DNA from: an uncultured Rhizobiaceae group bacterium
Lineage (GTDB): Bacteria; Pseudomonadota; Alphaproteobacteria; Rhizobiales; Rhizobiaceae
NCBI GenBank assembly: GCA_937958815.1
Contig: CALGMR010000012.1
Location: 62,001-126,000 of the forward strand
Direction: 5' to 3'
Length of the DNA: 64,000 bases
Shown here: in pieces, positions 45,445 to 54,798 of the stretch
Numbering within the stretch: position 1 is the stretch's first letter
How the letters are laid out: each line of letters begins with the position of its first letter
The notes under the pieces: generated by a model
What the model saw: only the letters and a program-made list of their open reading frames with translations
The model's database searches: none
What the model was told of the DNA's origin: nothing
Program-made: the position numbers and the translations under genes

Positions 45445-45810
45445 TTAATGGCTTGATGACCACACGTCTTTGTAATGTCGTGGCCACCGCCACGGAATAA
45501 CGGTCATCACATCAAAGCGCCAAGATATTCTATGGAAGTCTTTTTGTTGAGAAAGCCACCATTTGCCAGCTTTGGAAATACGTTCTCGCGCAGCATAATT
45601 GACGGAATCAAGAGCTGCTTGATGGCTGGCCCGTGCCTTCACTTCCACAAACAAAATTAAATCACCTTTGCGGGCAATCAGATCTATTTCGCCGACAGGT
45701 GTTTTGAAGCGAAGTGCTTTGATTTTATATCCACGCACGATGAGTGAAAACGCAGCCAACCATTCTGCGCGGTGGCCTTTGCGATATGCTTTAAGGCGTG
45801 CCTTAGCCAT
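45445..45810 (-). CDS. UPF0102/YraN family nuclease-fold protein
   Basis: This 121-residue protein is a YraN homologue with the restriction-endonuclease-like core GEIDLIARKGDLILFVEVKAR (E-I-D and E-V-K catalytic-type residues). The biological function is unknown; a link to Holliday junction or DNA processing has been suggested for the fold. It overlaps the end of rsmI by 8 bases and precedes gshB, the order typical for alphaproteobacteria. Confidence 0.88.
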   Translation of the reverse strand: MAKARLKAYRKGHRAEWLAAFSLIVRGYKIKALRFKTPVGEIDLIARKGDLILFVEVKARASHQAALDSVNYAARERISKAGKWWLSQQKDFHRISWRFDVMTVIPWRWPRHYKDVWSSSH

Positions 45811-46693
45811 TGTTCTTCAAATCAAGTGCTTGGCGATACAGCTCTTGACGCGGCAGGCCTGTTTGTTCGGCCACTTCTGCGGCAGCGTCTTTGGTTTTCA
45901 AACGGGTTAGAGCTTCTTTCAGCATAGTGGTTGCATCCAACTCACTGACGGGCGTTTCCTTTGCGCCTTCAACAAGAATGACAAATTCGCCGCGCAATCG
46001 TTCTTGTGCGCTGAAGCGTTCGATCAAATCATTCAAACTTCCGCGTTCGAATGTTTCGTACATTTTGGTCAGCTCTCTGGCGACAACCGCTGGACGATCT
46101 GATCCAAAAGCTTCAGCCATTGATTGTAGACTGGCGATCAGTCGTGTTGGGGCTTCAAAAAAAATAAGAGTGGAAGGGGCGTCAGACAGGTTTGCCAACC
46201 ATTTGCCCCGCGCACCTGCTTTGTTTGGAACAAACCCACAAAATCGAAAATCTTCGCTCTTCAACCCACTGGCCACCAGCGCGCTCAGCGGCGCGCTTGC
46301 GCCTGGAATGGGAATGACGGGCAAACCTTGCTCTACCGCTTCCGCCACCAGCCGAAATCCTGGGTCGTTCACCAAGGGTGTGCCTGCATCGCTGATCAAT
46401 GCAACTGCTGAACCCTCAGCGACCTGGCGCAAAATGTCTGGTCCGCGTTTGTCCGCATTGTGTTCGTTGTAGGAAATTTTGGGGCGATCAATTCCATAGC
46501 GAGATAGCAAAACACCGCTGGAACGTGTGTCTTCGCACGCGATGACGGTACATCCTGCCAAGGTTTCCAATGCGCGCAGAGTAATATCGCTCAAATTGCC
46601 GATGGGCGTTGAAACAAGATAAAGTCCTGCGGGCAAAGGATTTCCGGAAAAAACCTGACCTTTGATGGAGTAACTGGAAGATGTGTTGTTCAT
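45803..46693 (-). CDS. rsmI: 16S rRNA 2'-O-ribose C1402 methyltransferase
   Basis: RsmI methylates the ribose of C1402 in the decoding centre of 16S rRNA using SAM. The 296-residue protein shows LYLVSTPIGNLSDITLRALE (residues 24-43), CEDTRSSGVLL, SDAGTPLVNDPG and the tetrapyrrole-methylase fold, ending in a helical domain (AAEVAEQTGLPRQELY). It heads rsmI-yraN-gshB and is divergent from the LppC-type lipoprotein gene, a classic arrangement. Confidence 0.95.
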   Translation of the reverse strand: MNNTSSSYSIKGQVFSGNPLPAGLYLVSTPIGNLSDITLRALETLAGCTVIACEDTRSSGVLLSRYGIDRPKISYNEHNADKRGPDILRQVAEGSAVALISDAGTPLVNDPGFRLVAEAVEQGLPVIPIPGASAPLSALVASGLKSEDFRFCGFVPNKAGARGKWLANLSDAPSTLIFFEAPTRLIASLQSMAEAFGSDRPAVVARELTKMYETFERGSLNDLIERFSAQERLRGEFVILVEGAKETPVSELDATTMLKEALTRLKTKDAAAEVAEQTGLPRQELYRQALDLKNNG

Positions 46694-46841
46694 AAACTCT
46701 CTATGCCATGCTGAGGGCAGGTTTATAGGCCAAAGTTTGCGTTCACAGTCTGTTAACCTTAATCAAAAGTAAATGTGTAACCTTACGGCAGATATTTGAC
46801 TTGCTTGGTGTCGTATAAGACAATCAACTAATTGTGTAATT

Positions 46842-46848
46842 GAGGGGG
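46842..46848 (+). promoter_or_regulatory. Ribosome-binding site favouring the TTG start at 46853
   Basis: GAGGGGG lies 4 bases before TTG. The downstream in-frame ATGs (46895, 46973) have no comparable purine tract. Confidence 0.4.
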
Positions 46849-46852
46849 TCTG

Positions 46853-48139
46853 TTGCACAATCTAGATCGGTTCACACAGGCCGTTCTTTGGCCGATGGGG
46901 CCACATGTTAAGCACCCTTTGGTTGGACTGCCAGTGACATATTCTTCGATATTTAATTCCAAAACGGTGGCCATGTCTTTGGCTGCTTTTATGCTGTCCG
47001 CGTGTCAGCAAGGCTCTTTAGATCTCGGCGATTTGGCAGGCCAAAAGCCCACCGTAACACCTCAATTGCCAAAGCGGCCCATCACGCCGAACCCGCAAGG
47101 CGAAGTTGTTGGCAATGGTCCAGTACGCGTCACTTTGCTTGTCCCCGCTTCAATGGGCGGTGGTGCTGGCGCAGTTGGCAAACAGTTGCGCAATGCAGCT
47201 AAACTTGCGGTTCGAGATTTTGGATCTGGTCGTCTGCAGTTGGTGATCAAAGACACAAAAGGACAAGCTGCTCAAACGGCAAGTGCCGTGGCCCAAGCGC
47301 GTGACGAGGGTTCTTCCCTTGTTCTTGGTCCGCTTCTGTCGGCCAATGTAAGTTCTGCATCAAGCGTTGCGAACCCCTCTAACATTCCATTGATCGCATT
47401 TTCTTCAGATACGGCGCGTGCAGGTTCTGGAACTTACCTGCTCTCATTTGCACCTGAAGCAGATATTACCCGTACATTGAATTATGGCATTTCTCGTGGG
47501 GGTACACGCGTTGTGGCTTTATTGCCAAACAATGCCTATGGCGCGATTGTTGAGCGCACATTGCGTCGTACCTACGATGCCTCCGGAACAGGCCAAGTTG
47601 TTTCTATTATAAAATATGCGGGCAATAGCAGAGCTATTGAAGCGGCAGCAAAATCGGCAGCTGTTCCGCTGGCAACAGCCAATGCGCTTTACATTCCTGA
47701 AGGCGGTCAAGTGCCTTCGCTTGTGTTGAAATCAATTATTTCTGCTGGCGGCAATTTGACGGGCAAGCAAGTCATGGGTTCGGGCCAATGGGATGGCATC
47801 AGTTTAGCGAACAGCAGTTTGAATGGTGCGATTTTTGCGGGCGCCGACAAACGTAATTTTGAAAACTTCTCCAGCCGCTATCGTTCGACCTATGGTTCCG
47901 CACCAACCGTCACAGCCGCGCTTGGTTACGATGCGGTTAGTCTTGCAGCGCAGTTGATCAGCCGAAACCAAAACAATCCGTTTACAGCGCAAGCCATTCA
48001 AAGCCGTGCGGGTTTCAATGGTGCAACAGGAATTTTCAGATTCAAAAGCAATGGTCAGCTTGAGCGTGGACAGGTGGTCAATCAGGTCCAAAGCGGTAAG
48101 AAAGTCATTGCTTCGCCTGCACCAAACAACTTCCGCTAA
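46853..48139 (+). CDS. LppC/LpoA-type penicillin-binding protein activator lipoprotein
   Basis: This 428-residue predicted lipoprotein has a signal sequence with lipobox LSAC (C51 from this start) and a periplasmic-binding-protein fold like the C-terminal domain of LpoA, the outer-membrane activator of PBP1A in E. coli. The gene is divergent from rsmI as in many proteobacteria. The N-terminal tetratricopeptide half of E. coli LpoA is absent. The TTG start follows a GAGGGGG ribosome-binding site (46842-46848). ATGs at 46895 and 46973 would give shorter signal peptides and remain possible. Confidence 0.8.
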   Translation: MHNLDRFTQAVLWPMGPHVKHPLVGLPVTYSSIFNSKTVAMSLAAFMLSACQQGSLDLGDLAGQKPTVTPQLPKRPITPNPQGEVVGNGPVRVTLLVPASMGGGAGAVGKQLRNAAKLAVRDFGSGRLQLVIKDTKGQAAQTASAVAQARDEGSSLVLGPLLSANVSSASSVANPSNIPLIAFSSDTARAGSGTYLLSFAPEADITRTLNYGISRGGTRVVALLPNNAYGAIVERTLRRTYDASGTGQVVSIIKYAGNSRAIEAAAKSAAVPLATANALYIPEGGQVPSLVLKSIISAGGNLTGKQVMGSGQWDGISLANSSLNGAIFAGADKRNFENFSSRYRSTYGSAPTVTAALGYDAVSLAAQLISRNQNNPFTAQAIQSRAGFNGATGIFRFKSNGQLERGQVVNQVQSGKKVIASPAPNNFR

Positions 48140-48148
48140 AGGCAGGTG

Positions 48149-49318
48149 CTAAGCCGCAAGGTCAGCAATTACAGCGTCCAATACCAATGCACCTTGTGGG
48201 GTGGCGCGGATGCGGCCGCTGTCCATGCGCTCGATCATGCCCAGTTCCACCAGGCCAGTGATGCGGTTTTCATCGAGCGCTGTGCCAGTTTCTTGCGTGT
48301 ATCGGGAAAGATCAAAACCCTCTTTCAAGCGCAAACCCATGACAAGCATCTCATCGCCAAAATCCTCGGTGGTCAAAACGTCGTCTTCGATCAATCCATG
48401 ACCTTGCGCTTCGACCTTTTCCAGCCATGTTTCAGGATGCAATTCGGTGCTGAGCGCATGACGGCCATCATTCATGGACAATCGACCATGGGCTCCGGGC
48501 CCAACACCAGCCCATGTCCCAAACCGCCAATAGGATAAATTGTGACGGCTTTCAGATCCAGGTTTTGCATGGTTTGAAATTTCATAAGCGGGGAGTCCAT
48601 GGGCAGATGTGATGTCTTGTGTGACTTCATATAGTGTTGCTGCTTGCTCGGAATCGGGCACTTTTAATTTGCCAGCGCGGTGCAATTCGAAAAATGGCGT
48701 ACCCTGTTCAATGGTCAATTGGTAAAGTGACAAATGGTCAGCAGCCAGATCAATGGCTTGCTCAAGCTCGCCTGTCCATTGTTCAATTGTTTGGTTGGGC
48801 CGCGCGTAAATGAGATCAAACGAAAGACGCGGGAAAATATCTCGGGCCAAGCCAATGGCAGAGATAGCTTCTTGTGCAGAGTGCAATCGTCCAAGCATTT
48901 TCAATTCGTCATCAACGAGAGATTGCACCCCCAATGAAACGCGGTTGACGCCAGCAGCGCGATAGCCACGAAAGCGATTGGCCTCAACACTTGTTGGGTT
49001 GGCTTCAAGCGTGATTTCAATTCCGTCCGGCATATTCCAAGCGTTGGAAATTGCGTTGAGAATGCGCTCGACGGTTTCAGGTTCCATCAGAGAAGGTGTG
49101 CCTCCACCCAAGAAAACACTGGTCACGTCGCGGCTGGGCTGCATGGCTGCCATATGCGCGATTTCACGCTCGAAGGCGGCTGCAAATCTTGGTTGATCTA
49201 TCGCTTTATGCCGGACGTGAGAGTTGAAATCGCAGTAGGGGCATTTGGCTGCACAAAATGGCCAATGGACGTAAACGCCAAAACCGGGCGTGCCGTCGTC
49301 TTTGTTAAGGTCTGACAT
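48149..49318 (-). CDS. hemW: Heme chaperone HemW-like radical SAM protein
   Basis: This 389-residue protein resembles HemW, a radical SAM protein that binds heme for insertion into respiratory enzymes and is often misnamed coproporphyrinogen oxidase HemN. The cluster motif is CAAKCPYC (C22, C26, C29), with FLGGGTPSLM following. The ATG at 49318 overlaps the rdgB stop (TGATG); a longer upstream frame only adds sequence inside rdgB. The gene order rph-rdgB-hemW is conserved in alphaproteobacteria. Confidence 0.93.
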   Translation of the reverse strand: MSDLNKDDGTPGFGVYVHWPFCAAKCPYCDFNSHVRHKAIDQPRFAAAFEREIAHMAAMQPSRDVTSVFLGGGTPSLMEPETVERILNAISNAWNMPDGIEITLEANPTSVEANRFRGYRAAGVNRVSLGVQSLVDDELKMLGRLHSAQEAISAIGLARDIFPRLSFDLIYARPNQTIEQWTGELEQAIDLAADHLSLYQLTIEQGTPFFELHRAGKLKVPDSEQAATLYEVTQDITSAHGLPAYEISNHAKPGSESRHNLSYWRFGTWAGVGPGAHGRLSMNDGRHALSTELHPETWLEKVEAQGHGLIEDDVLTTEDFGDEMLVMGLRLKEGFDLSRYTQETGTALDENRITGLVELGMIERMDSGRIRATPQGALVLDAVIADLAA

Positions 49319-49965
49319 CAGCTCAAGAGAGCCGCGGCAAGTTTGGCAAATGCGCGTGCGCGGTGGGAAAGAGGGTCTGTTGTCTGTCCCATTTTCCATG
49401 CGTGTTTTTCTTCCGCCGTCATTTCTCCAAATGTGCGCTCGTGACCATCCGGCAAAAACACCGGATCATAGCCAAAGCCGTCATCTCCACGTGGTGGCCA
49501 TATCAGTGTACCAGGAGCAACACCTTTAAAATATTCTGCATGGCCATCTGGCCAGCACAGGCACAACACGGCGTTAAATGCGCCTTTGCGTTGCGCTGGA
49601 TTGACCGCCCCTTTGTCTTCAAGAGCAGTTTCCACTTTTTGCATGGCCATGGCGAAATCTCTGCCTGACCCGTCTTCTTTTTCAGCCCAATCAGCTGTGT
49701 ACACACCAGGTGCACCGTCAAGCGCATCAACGCTCAATCCGCTGTCATCTGAAAGTGCAACCATGCCCGTTGCTTCCGCCGCTGCCCAAGCTTTGGTATA
49801 GGCGTTCTCTTCAAACGTGGTGCCATCTTCTGCTGGCTCGGGCAAATTGCGCTCCCCTGCAGAAGTGATTTTGAAACCAAAGGGCTCCAGCAACTGGCGG
49901 ATTTCGCGCAGCTTGCCTTCATTGTGAGTGGCCAGAATGATGTCTTTGGTTTCAAGCTCGCGCAT
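49318..49965 (-). CDS. rdgB: XTP/dITP pyrophosphatase
   Basis: RdgB hydrolyses non-canonical purine triphosphates (dITP, XTP), keeping them out of nucleic acids. The 215-residue product has the substrate loop [11 protein letters not shown] (residues 12-22), [20 protein letters not shown] near residue 75, [11 protein letters not shown] and [10 protein letters not shown]. It lies 2 bases after rph and overlaps hemW, so the three are one operon. Confidence 0.95.
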   Translation of the reverse strand: MRELETKDIILATHNEGKLREIRQLLEPFGFKITSAGERNLPEPAEDGTTFEENAYTKAWAAAEATGMVALSDDSGLSVDALDGAPGVYTADWAEKEDGSGRDFAMAMQKVETALEDKGAVNPAQRKGAFNAVLCLCWPDGHAEYFKGVAPGTLIWPPRGDDGFGYDPVFLPDGHERTFGEMTAEEKHAWKMGQTTDPLSHRARAFAKLAAALLS

Positions 49966-49967
49966 GG

Positions 49968-50678
49968 CTATGCTGACAGATTCTGCAGGTTGATCAATTC
50001 GCCAATGCCCTTTTTGGCAAGGCCCATCAGTTTTCCAAATTCTTCTTCGCTGAACGGATCTGCTTCGGCAGTGCCCTGAATTTCAACAATGCCGCCAGAA
50101 CCTGTCATCACGAAATTTGCGTCTGTTTCAGCTTCAGAATCTTCATCATAGTCCAGATCAAGAACAGGAGCGCCGTTGTAAATCCCGCAAGAGATTGCTG
50201 CCACATTGTCTTTCAAGACGTTGCCACCAATCATGGAACGCGCTTGCATCCAATCAAGGCATTCTTTCAGGGCTACATATGCACCGGTGATGGACGCTGT
50301 GCGGGTTCCGCCATCGGCCTGAATCACGTCGCAATCAAGAGAGATTTGGCGTTCGCCCAAGGCTTCCATATCAACGACAGCACGCAGGGAGCGGCCAATG
50401 AGGCGTTGAATTTCTTGGGTGCGGCCAGATTGTTTGCCTGAAGATGCCTCGCGGCGCATGCGTGAACCGGTGGAGCGTGGCAACATACCATATTCAGCCG
50501 TAACCCAACCTTTCCCGCCACCGCGCAACCAAGGTGGAACGCGATCTTCAAGTGAAGCGGTGCACAACACATGGGTGTCGCCAAACTTTATCAAACAAGA
50601 CCCTTCCGCATGTTTGGAAAAGCCACGTTCTATTGTCACGGCACGCATTTCATCTAAGGCACGTTTGGAAGGTCTCAT
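49968..50678 (-). CDS. rph: Ribonuclease PH
   Basis: RNase PH is a phosphorolytic 3' exonuclease that trims tRNA precursors and rRNA. The 236-residue product begins [12 protein letters not shown] and has [35 protein letters not shown] and the active-site [19 protein letters not shown]. The ATG at 50678 is canonical; a GTG 12 bases upstream is an alternative. It is divergent from hrcA, as in many alphaproteobacteria. Confidence 0.96.
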   Translation of the reverse strand: MRPSKRALDEMRAVTIERGFSKHAEGSCLIKFGDTHVLCTASLEDRVPPWLRGGGKGWVTAEYGMLPRSTGSRMRREASSGKQSGRTQEIQRLIGRSLRAVVDMEALGERQISLDCDVIQADGGTRTASITGAYVALKECLDWMQARSMIGGNVLKDNVAAISCGIYNGAPVLDLDYDEDSEAETDANFVMTGSGGIVEIQGTAEADPFSEEEFGKLMGLAKKGIGELINLQNLSA

Positions 50679-50769
50679 GGTGAGTCTCACGAATGTAAAT
50701 TTGAGCGTCTTTTAGACCTGTATGAGTTTCGATGCCAGTTGGAATCCACTCAGGCGATCAATTAATCCG

Positions 50770-50799
50770 TTGCAGGACGATGCTCTTCATACCTATATT
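50770..50799 (+). promoter_or_regulatory. Candidate hrcA promoter
   Basis: TTGCAG (50770-50775) and TATATT (50794-50799) are separated by 18 bases. The predicted start of transcription falls at about the ATG at 50806, so the mRNA might be leaderless. No CIRCE inverted repeat (TTAGCACTC-N9-GAGTGCTAA) is visible. Confidence 0.35.
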
Positions 50800-50805
50800 A
50801 GGGCC

Positions 50806-51885
50806 ATGAATGCTTCTTTGCCGCCAAACCATTTCCAGCAAATGGAAAGTCTGGATGACCGCAGCCGCGAGATTTTTCGAACGGTCGTGGAAACTTATCT
50901 GGAAACGGGCGAGCCATTGGGGTCACGCAACCTGTCTCGACAATTGTCGATTGCGCTGTCTCCAGCATCAATCCGCAATGTCATGTCTGATCTGGAACAT
51001 TTGGGGTTGATCTATGCGCCGCACGTCAGTGCAGGTCGTTTGCCCACCGAGCAAGGCCTTCGCTATTTCGTTGACGGTTTCATGGAGATCGGCAACCTCA
51101 CAGCGCAAGAACGTTCAGGAATTGATGCCAAGGTTAAAGATGCAGCCCAAGGCGAGACGGTTGATTCCATGCTCACTCAAGCCAGTCAATTGCTGTCAGG
51201 CTTAACCCAAGGGGCGGGTTTGGTGATTGCTGGAAAAAGTGATGTGCGATTGAAACACATAGAGTTCGTTCGTTTGGAGGCAACCAAAGCCTTGGTGGTG
51301 ATGGTTGGTGAAAACGGCAATGTTGAAAATCGTATTCTTGATTTACCGCTGGGCTTGTCGGCTTCCACGCTGGTGGAAGCTTCTAACTATCTCAATGCTC
51401 ATATTGCAGGGCGTACATTGAGTGAAGCACGGACCGCAATTTCTGCACGGCTGCTCTCCGCCAGAAGCGAGTTGGACGAATTGTCGAAAGCGCTGGTCGA
51501 CCAAGGCCTCGCCACATGGGCAGGGGCGACATCCAACAATCAACCTCAACTTATTGTCCGCGGCCGCTCGAACCTGCTGGAAAGTATTTCGGCTCAGGAA
51601 GACTTAGTGCGTTTGCGCCATTTATTTGATGAATTGGAAACCAAAGAAGGGCTGATGCAATTGCTCGATTTGGCTGAAGAAGGGGAAGGTGTAAAAATCT
51701 TCATCGGGTCGGAAAACAAACTGTTTTCTCTGTCTGGCTCCAGCGTGGTTGTTGCCCCCTACCGTGACAGCGATCAAAGAATAATTGGCGCAGTTGGTGT
51801 CATCGGCCCTACGCGACTAAATTATGCTCGTATCGTGCCCATGGTTGATTATACAGCACAAGTGGTCAGCCGTATTTTATCGTAA
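50806..51885 (+). CDS. hrcA: Heat-inducible transcription repressor HrcA
   Basis: HrcA represses chaperone genes by binding CIRCE elements, with GroEL as co-factor. The 359-residue protein has the N-terminal winged-helix domain (DRSREIFRTVVETYLETGEPLGSR and SPASIRNVMSDLEHLGLI) and the C-terminal GAF-like domain with SSVVVAPYRDSDQRIIGAVGVIGPTRLNYARIVPMVDYTA. The ATG at 50806 gives a typical length; an ATG at 50722 adds 28 residues. grpE follows after 87 bases, the usual order. Confidence 0.92.
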   Translation: MNASLPPNHFQQMESLDDRSREIFRTVVETYLETGEPLGSRNLSRQLSIALSPASIRNVMSDLEHLGLIYAPHVSAGRLPTEQGLRYFVDGFMEIGNLTAQERSGIDAKVKDAAQGETVDSMLTQASQLLSGLTQGAGLVIAGKSDVRLKHIEFVRLEATKALVVMVGENGNVENRILDLPLGLSASTLVEASNYLNAHIAGRTLSEARTAISARLLSARSELDELSKALVDQGLATWAGATSNNQPQLIVRGRSNLLESISAQEDLVRLRHLFDELETKEGLMQLLDLAEEGEGVKIFIGSENKLFSLSGSSVVVAPYRDSDQRIIGAVGVIGPTRLNYARIVPMVDYTAQVVSRILS

Positions 51886-51905
51886 GCGCTTTTTTGCGAT
51901 TGGTT

Positions 51906-51933
51906 CTTGATTTTTCGCACGATAAGTCCGATA
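51906..51933 (+). promoter_or_regulatory. Candidate heat-shock (RpoH) promoter of grpE
   Basis: CTTGAT (51906-51911) and CCGATA (51928-51933) are 16 bases apart, resembling the CTTGAA / CCCCATNT boxes of sigma-32. It lies 40-67 bases before the grpE ATG. The match is partial. Confidence 0.35.
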
Positions 51934-51972
51934 TGCCCGTCGTTCTCTTTATTATGTTTTTACAGGTGAAGC

Positions 51973-52674
51973 ATGTCGGGTAACCGCACTCCAGAAGACG
52001 CTCTATTTGATGATCTAGAGGCCGAAGAAGCGCGTCTGGAAGAAGAAGAACAAGCGGAAATGGATGCAGCTGAAGAAGAAGCTGCCAATGAACCTGAGGC
52101 TGATCCAAACGATCCTGCCACAATCCTGGCTTTGCTCGATAAGCTCAAAGCTGAGAATGAAGAGATGAAAGACAAGATGTTGCGCACGGTTGCCGAGATG
52201 GACAATCTTCGCAAACGCACCGCGCGCGAAATGTCTGACACGCGCGCTTACGCTGTCGCTGGTTTTGCACGTGATCTTTTGGGTGTGGGTGACAATCTCC
52301 AACGCGCTATTCAGGCTGTGCCAGAAGACAAACGCGAATCCGGTTCAGATGAGTTCAAAGCCTTGATTGAAGGTGTTGAAATGACCGAACGCGAATTGTT
52401 GAAATCTTTGGACAATGCGGGTGTGAAAAAATTCAATCCTGAAGGTGAGAAATTCGACCCAAACAAACATCAGGCAATGTTTGAAATTCCAAACGCAGAT
52501 GTGCCGAACAATTCCGTACAGCAAGTTGTTCAGGAAGGGTACACAATCGGTGACCGCATATTGCGCCCTGCCATGGTTGGTGTTGCTAAAGGTGGTCCGA
52601 AGTTTGAAGAAGTTGTGCAGTCAGAAGAAGCAGACGCTGCTGGCGATTCAGCTCAAGACAGCGGTGACGCTTAA
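51973..52674 (+). CDS. grpE: Nucleotide exchange factor GrpE
   Basis: GrpE releases ADP from DnaK. The 233-residue protein has an acidic N-terminus, a long coiled coil (about residues 52-85, [25 protein letters not shown]), and the C-terminal beta domain with [18 protein letters not shown] and [23 protein letters not shown]. The ATG at 51973 follows AGGTGA. A partial heat-shock promoter lies upstream. dnaKJ is not in the window. Confidence 0.96.
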   Translation: MSGNRTPEDALFDDLEAEEARLEEEEQAEMDAAEEEAANEPEADPNDPATILALLDKLKAENEEMKDKMLRTVAEMDNLRKRTAREMSDTRAYAVAGFARDLLGVGDNLQRAIQAVPEDKRESGSDEFKALIEGVEMTERELLKSLDNAGVKKFNPEGEKFDPNKHQAMFEIPNADVPNNSVQQVVQEGYTIGDRILRPAMVGVAKGGPKFEEVVQSEEADAAGDSAQDSGDA

Positions 52675-52801
52675 CCCGCGCTTTCTTCTGAGCTTCGTGC
52701 TCCCTAAACCATTCAGTTGCAATTGATGGACTGAGATCACTCGACTTGCGACTTTTTCGCAGGCAGAGTTGGCCGAAGATCAGCTGGAACATCTGCGTCC
52801 T

Positions 52802-53017
52802 ATGAGTACAGAAAAATTAGAAAAACGCATTGAGGTTCTGGAAGAACTTTGCGCGCACCAAACAAGTGAAATCGAAAACCTGTCTGATGTTGTCAAAGAA
52901 CAATGGACAGAGATTGACGGACTTAAAAAGGCAATGTTGCGTTTCCGCGACCGATTGACCGAAGTCGAAGAAACGGGCCCAGGTGGCCACGAGAACACCC
53001 GTCCACCCCACTATTGA
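52802..53017 (+). CDS. slyX: SlyX family protein
   Basis: This 71-residue protein is a short coiled-coil protein of the SlyX family, of unknown function. The sequence is heptad-rich (LEKRIEVLEELCAHQTSEIE, then LSDVVKEQWTEID) and ends in the conserved P-PHY tail. The ATG at 52802 fits the usual length; a TTG at 52769 adds 11 residues and remains possible. It lies between grpE and a BenE-type transporter, whose start is 9 bases after its stop. Confidence 0.8.
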   Translation: MSTEKLEKRIEVLEELCAHQTSEIENLSDVVKEQWTEIDGLKKAMLRFRDRLTEVEETGPGGHENTRPPHY

Positions 53018-53026
53018 GTGCTTCAC

Positions 53027-54196
53027 ATGCTGCGTGATTTTACGCCTCAATCAATCTTCACTGGAGTGTTGGCAGCCTTTGTGGGTTTTGCCTCTTCTTT
53101 CGCCGTTGTGCTGCAAGGTTTGCGTGCGGTTGGAGCTAGTGAAGCCGAGGCCGCATCCGGTCTTATGGCAGCCGCAATCGCCATGGGTCTGTGCGGCATT
53201 GTATTAAGTCTTCGCACCAAAATGCCGGTCAGTGTGGCGTGGTCTACGCCGGGTGCTGCGCTGTTAGCAATTTCTGGAGGAAGTGATGGCGGTTTTTCGG
53301 CTGCGGTCGGTGCGTTCTTGATATGCGCTGTTCTGATTGTCTTGTCCGGATTGTGGCGCCCGTTTGGAAAGGCTGTAGAAGCCATCCCGGATTCTCTTGC
53401 CAACGCTATGTTGGCCGGAATTTTGATGTCGCTTTGTCTGGCTCCATTTAAAGCAATTGCATTCAATCCCATGTTTGGATTGCCCATATTGCTGGCATGG
53501 GTTTTGGGAAATCGTCTCAACAAATTCTTTGGAGTTCCAGCCGCACTTCTTGCGTTTATCGGCGTTATGATTTTCGGCGTCGATCTGCCAATGGGCTGGC
53601 AAGACAAACTGTTAAGTTCTGCCGTTCCAGCACCAGTTTTCGTGATGCCGACATTTGGTTTGGAATCCATTCTTGGCATCGCATTGCCATTGTTCGTCGT
53701 CACAATGGCTTCGCAAAATATTCCAGGTCTTGCGGTTTTGCGCGCCAACAAATTTGAAACGAGGTCTGCGCCATTGCTTTGGACAACGGGCTTGTTCTCG
53801 GGCGTTTTTGCCGTTTTCGGCAGTCATGCAGTGAATTTGGCCGCCATCACTGCCGCAATGCTTGCAGGTGAAGACGGTGGGGAAGACGCTTCGAAACGAT
53901 ATACAGGTGCGATTGTCTGCGGAATTTTTTACGTCATTTTCGGTCTGTTTGCAGGAGTGGTCACAGCTTTTGTCTCTTTGGCTCCAGCCATATTGATCGA
54001 AGCAGTTGCTGGTTTGGCATTGATTGGCGCGTTTTCAGTGGCAGTTCTTGGTGCGTTTCATAATGAAGTTCAAAGGCCCGCCGCAGCTGTAACCTTTATG
54101 GCCAGTGCATCAGGCATCACTCTGTTTGGAATTTCCGGTGCTTTTTGGGGATTGGTGGCAGGTGCGATCATGCTGACCTTGCTGCGCAGAACCTAG
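53027..54196 (+). CDS. BenE family benzoate/H+ symporter-like transporter
   Basis: This 389-residue inner-membrane protein has about eleven to twelve hydrophobic helices and matches the BenE family (benzoate:proton symport in Acinetobacter). Family segments include [14 protein letters not shown] near residue 70, [16 protein letters not shown] and [19 protein letters not shown]. No aromatic-degradation genes are near, so benzoate as substrate is unproven. The ATG at 53027 is used; a GTG at 53018 touches the slyX stop. The last 4 bases overlap the convergent recR. Confidence 0.85.
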   Translation: MLRDFTPQSIFTGVLAAFVGFASSFAVVLQGLRAVGASEAEAASGLMAAAIAMGLCGIVLSLRTKMPVSVAWSTPGAALLAISGGSDGGFSAAVGAFLICAVLIVLSGLWRPFGKAVEAIPDSLANAMLAGILMSLCLAPFKAIAFNPMFGLPILLAWVLGNRLNKFFGVPAALLAFIGVMIFGVDLPMGWQDKLLSSAVPAPVFVMPTFGLESILGIALPLFVVTMASQNIPGLAVLRANKFETRSAPLLWTTGLFSGVFAVFGSHAVNLAAITAAMLAGEDGGEDASKRYTGAIVCGIFYVIFGLFAGVVTAFVSLAPAILIEAVAGLALIGAFSVAVLGAFHNEVQRPAAAVTFMASASGITLFGISGAFWGLVAGAIMLTLLRRT

Positions 54197-54798
54197 AACT
54201 TTGTGCGTGCGCGAAGAGCAGCACTCAACGTTCCTTCATCCAGGTAATCGAGTTCCCCACCTACAGGTACCCCATGGGCCAGGCGCGAAACATTGACGCC
54301 AAATCCGTCCAATTGATCGGTCAAATAATGTGCGGTCGTTTGCCCTTCGACCGTTGCATTCACGGCTATGATGATTTCCTTCACGTCCCCATTGCCCACA
54401 CGGTCAACCAATTGGGAAATCGTTAGATCTTCTGGGCCCACACCATCAAGCGGAGACAGCGTTCCCCCCAAAACATGATAAGCCACATTCATTTCGCCAG
54501 CGCGTTCCAAGGCCCACAGGTCAGACACATCTTCAACAACAATGATCGTAGAATTGTCACGACGCTGATCCGTGCACAATTTGCACGGGTTGGACGTATC
54601 TATGTTTCCGCATGTGTCACACACGCCCACCGCTTCAACGGCATCTGCCAATGCCCCCGCAAGGGGTTCCATCAAAGCTTCTTTCTTTTTGATCAGGTGC
54701 AAAGCAGCTCGCCTTGCCGAGCGTGGCCCAAGACCCGGCAACCTGGCAAGCAACTGAATGAGACGTTCAATCTCCTGACCACTATCAGAATGGGACAC
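54193..54798 (-). CDS. recR: Recombination protein RecR
   Basis: RecR works with RecO (and RecF) to load RecA at gaps. The 201-residue product has an N-terminal helix-hairpin-helix ([19 protein letters not shown]), a C4 zinc finger ([16 protein letters not shown]), and a Toprim domain with [18 protein letters not shown] and [14 protein letters not shown]. It starts with GTG in a TAGTG overlap with the corC-like gene, not beside dnaX-ybaB as is common. It ends in a 4-base overlap with benE. Confidence 0.94.
   Translation of the reverse strand: MSHSDSGQEIERLIQLLARLPGLGPRSARRAALHLIKKKEALMEPLAGALADAVEAVGVCDTCGNIDTSNPCKLCTDQRRDNSTIIVVEDVSDLWALERAGEMNVAYHVLGGTLSPLDGVGPEDLTISQLVDRVGNGDVKEIIIAVNATVEGQTTAHYLTDQLDGFGVNVSRLAHGVPVGGELDYLDEGTLSAALRARTKF

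Noticed and set aside
46796..46819. Promoter (TTGACT and TATAAG) before the LppC-type gene
   Set aside because: The spacing is about 12 bases, too short for a sigma-70 promoter. Part may be real, but I cannot pair it.
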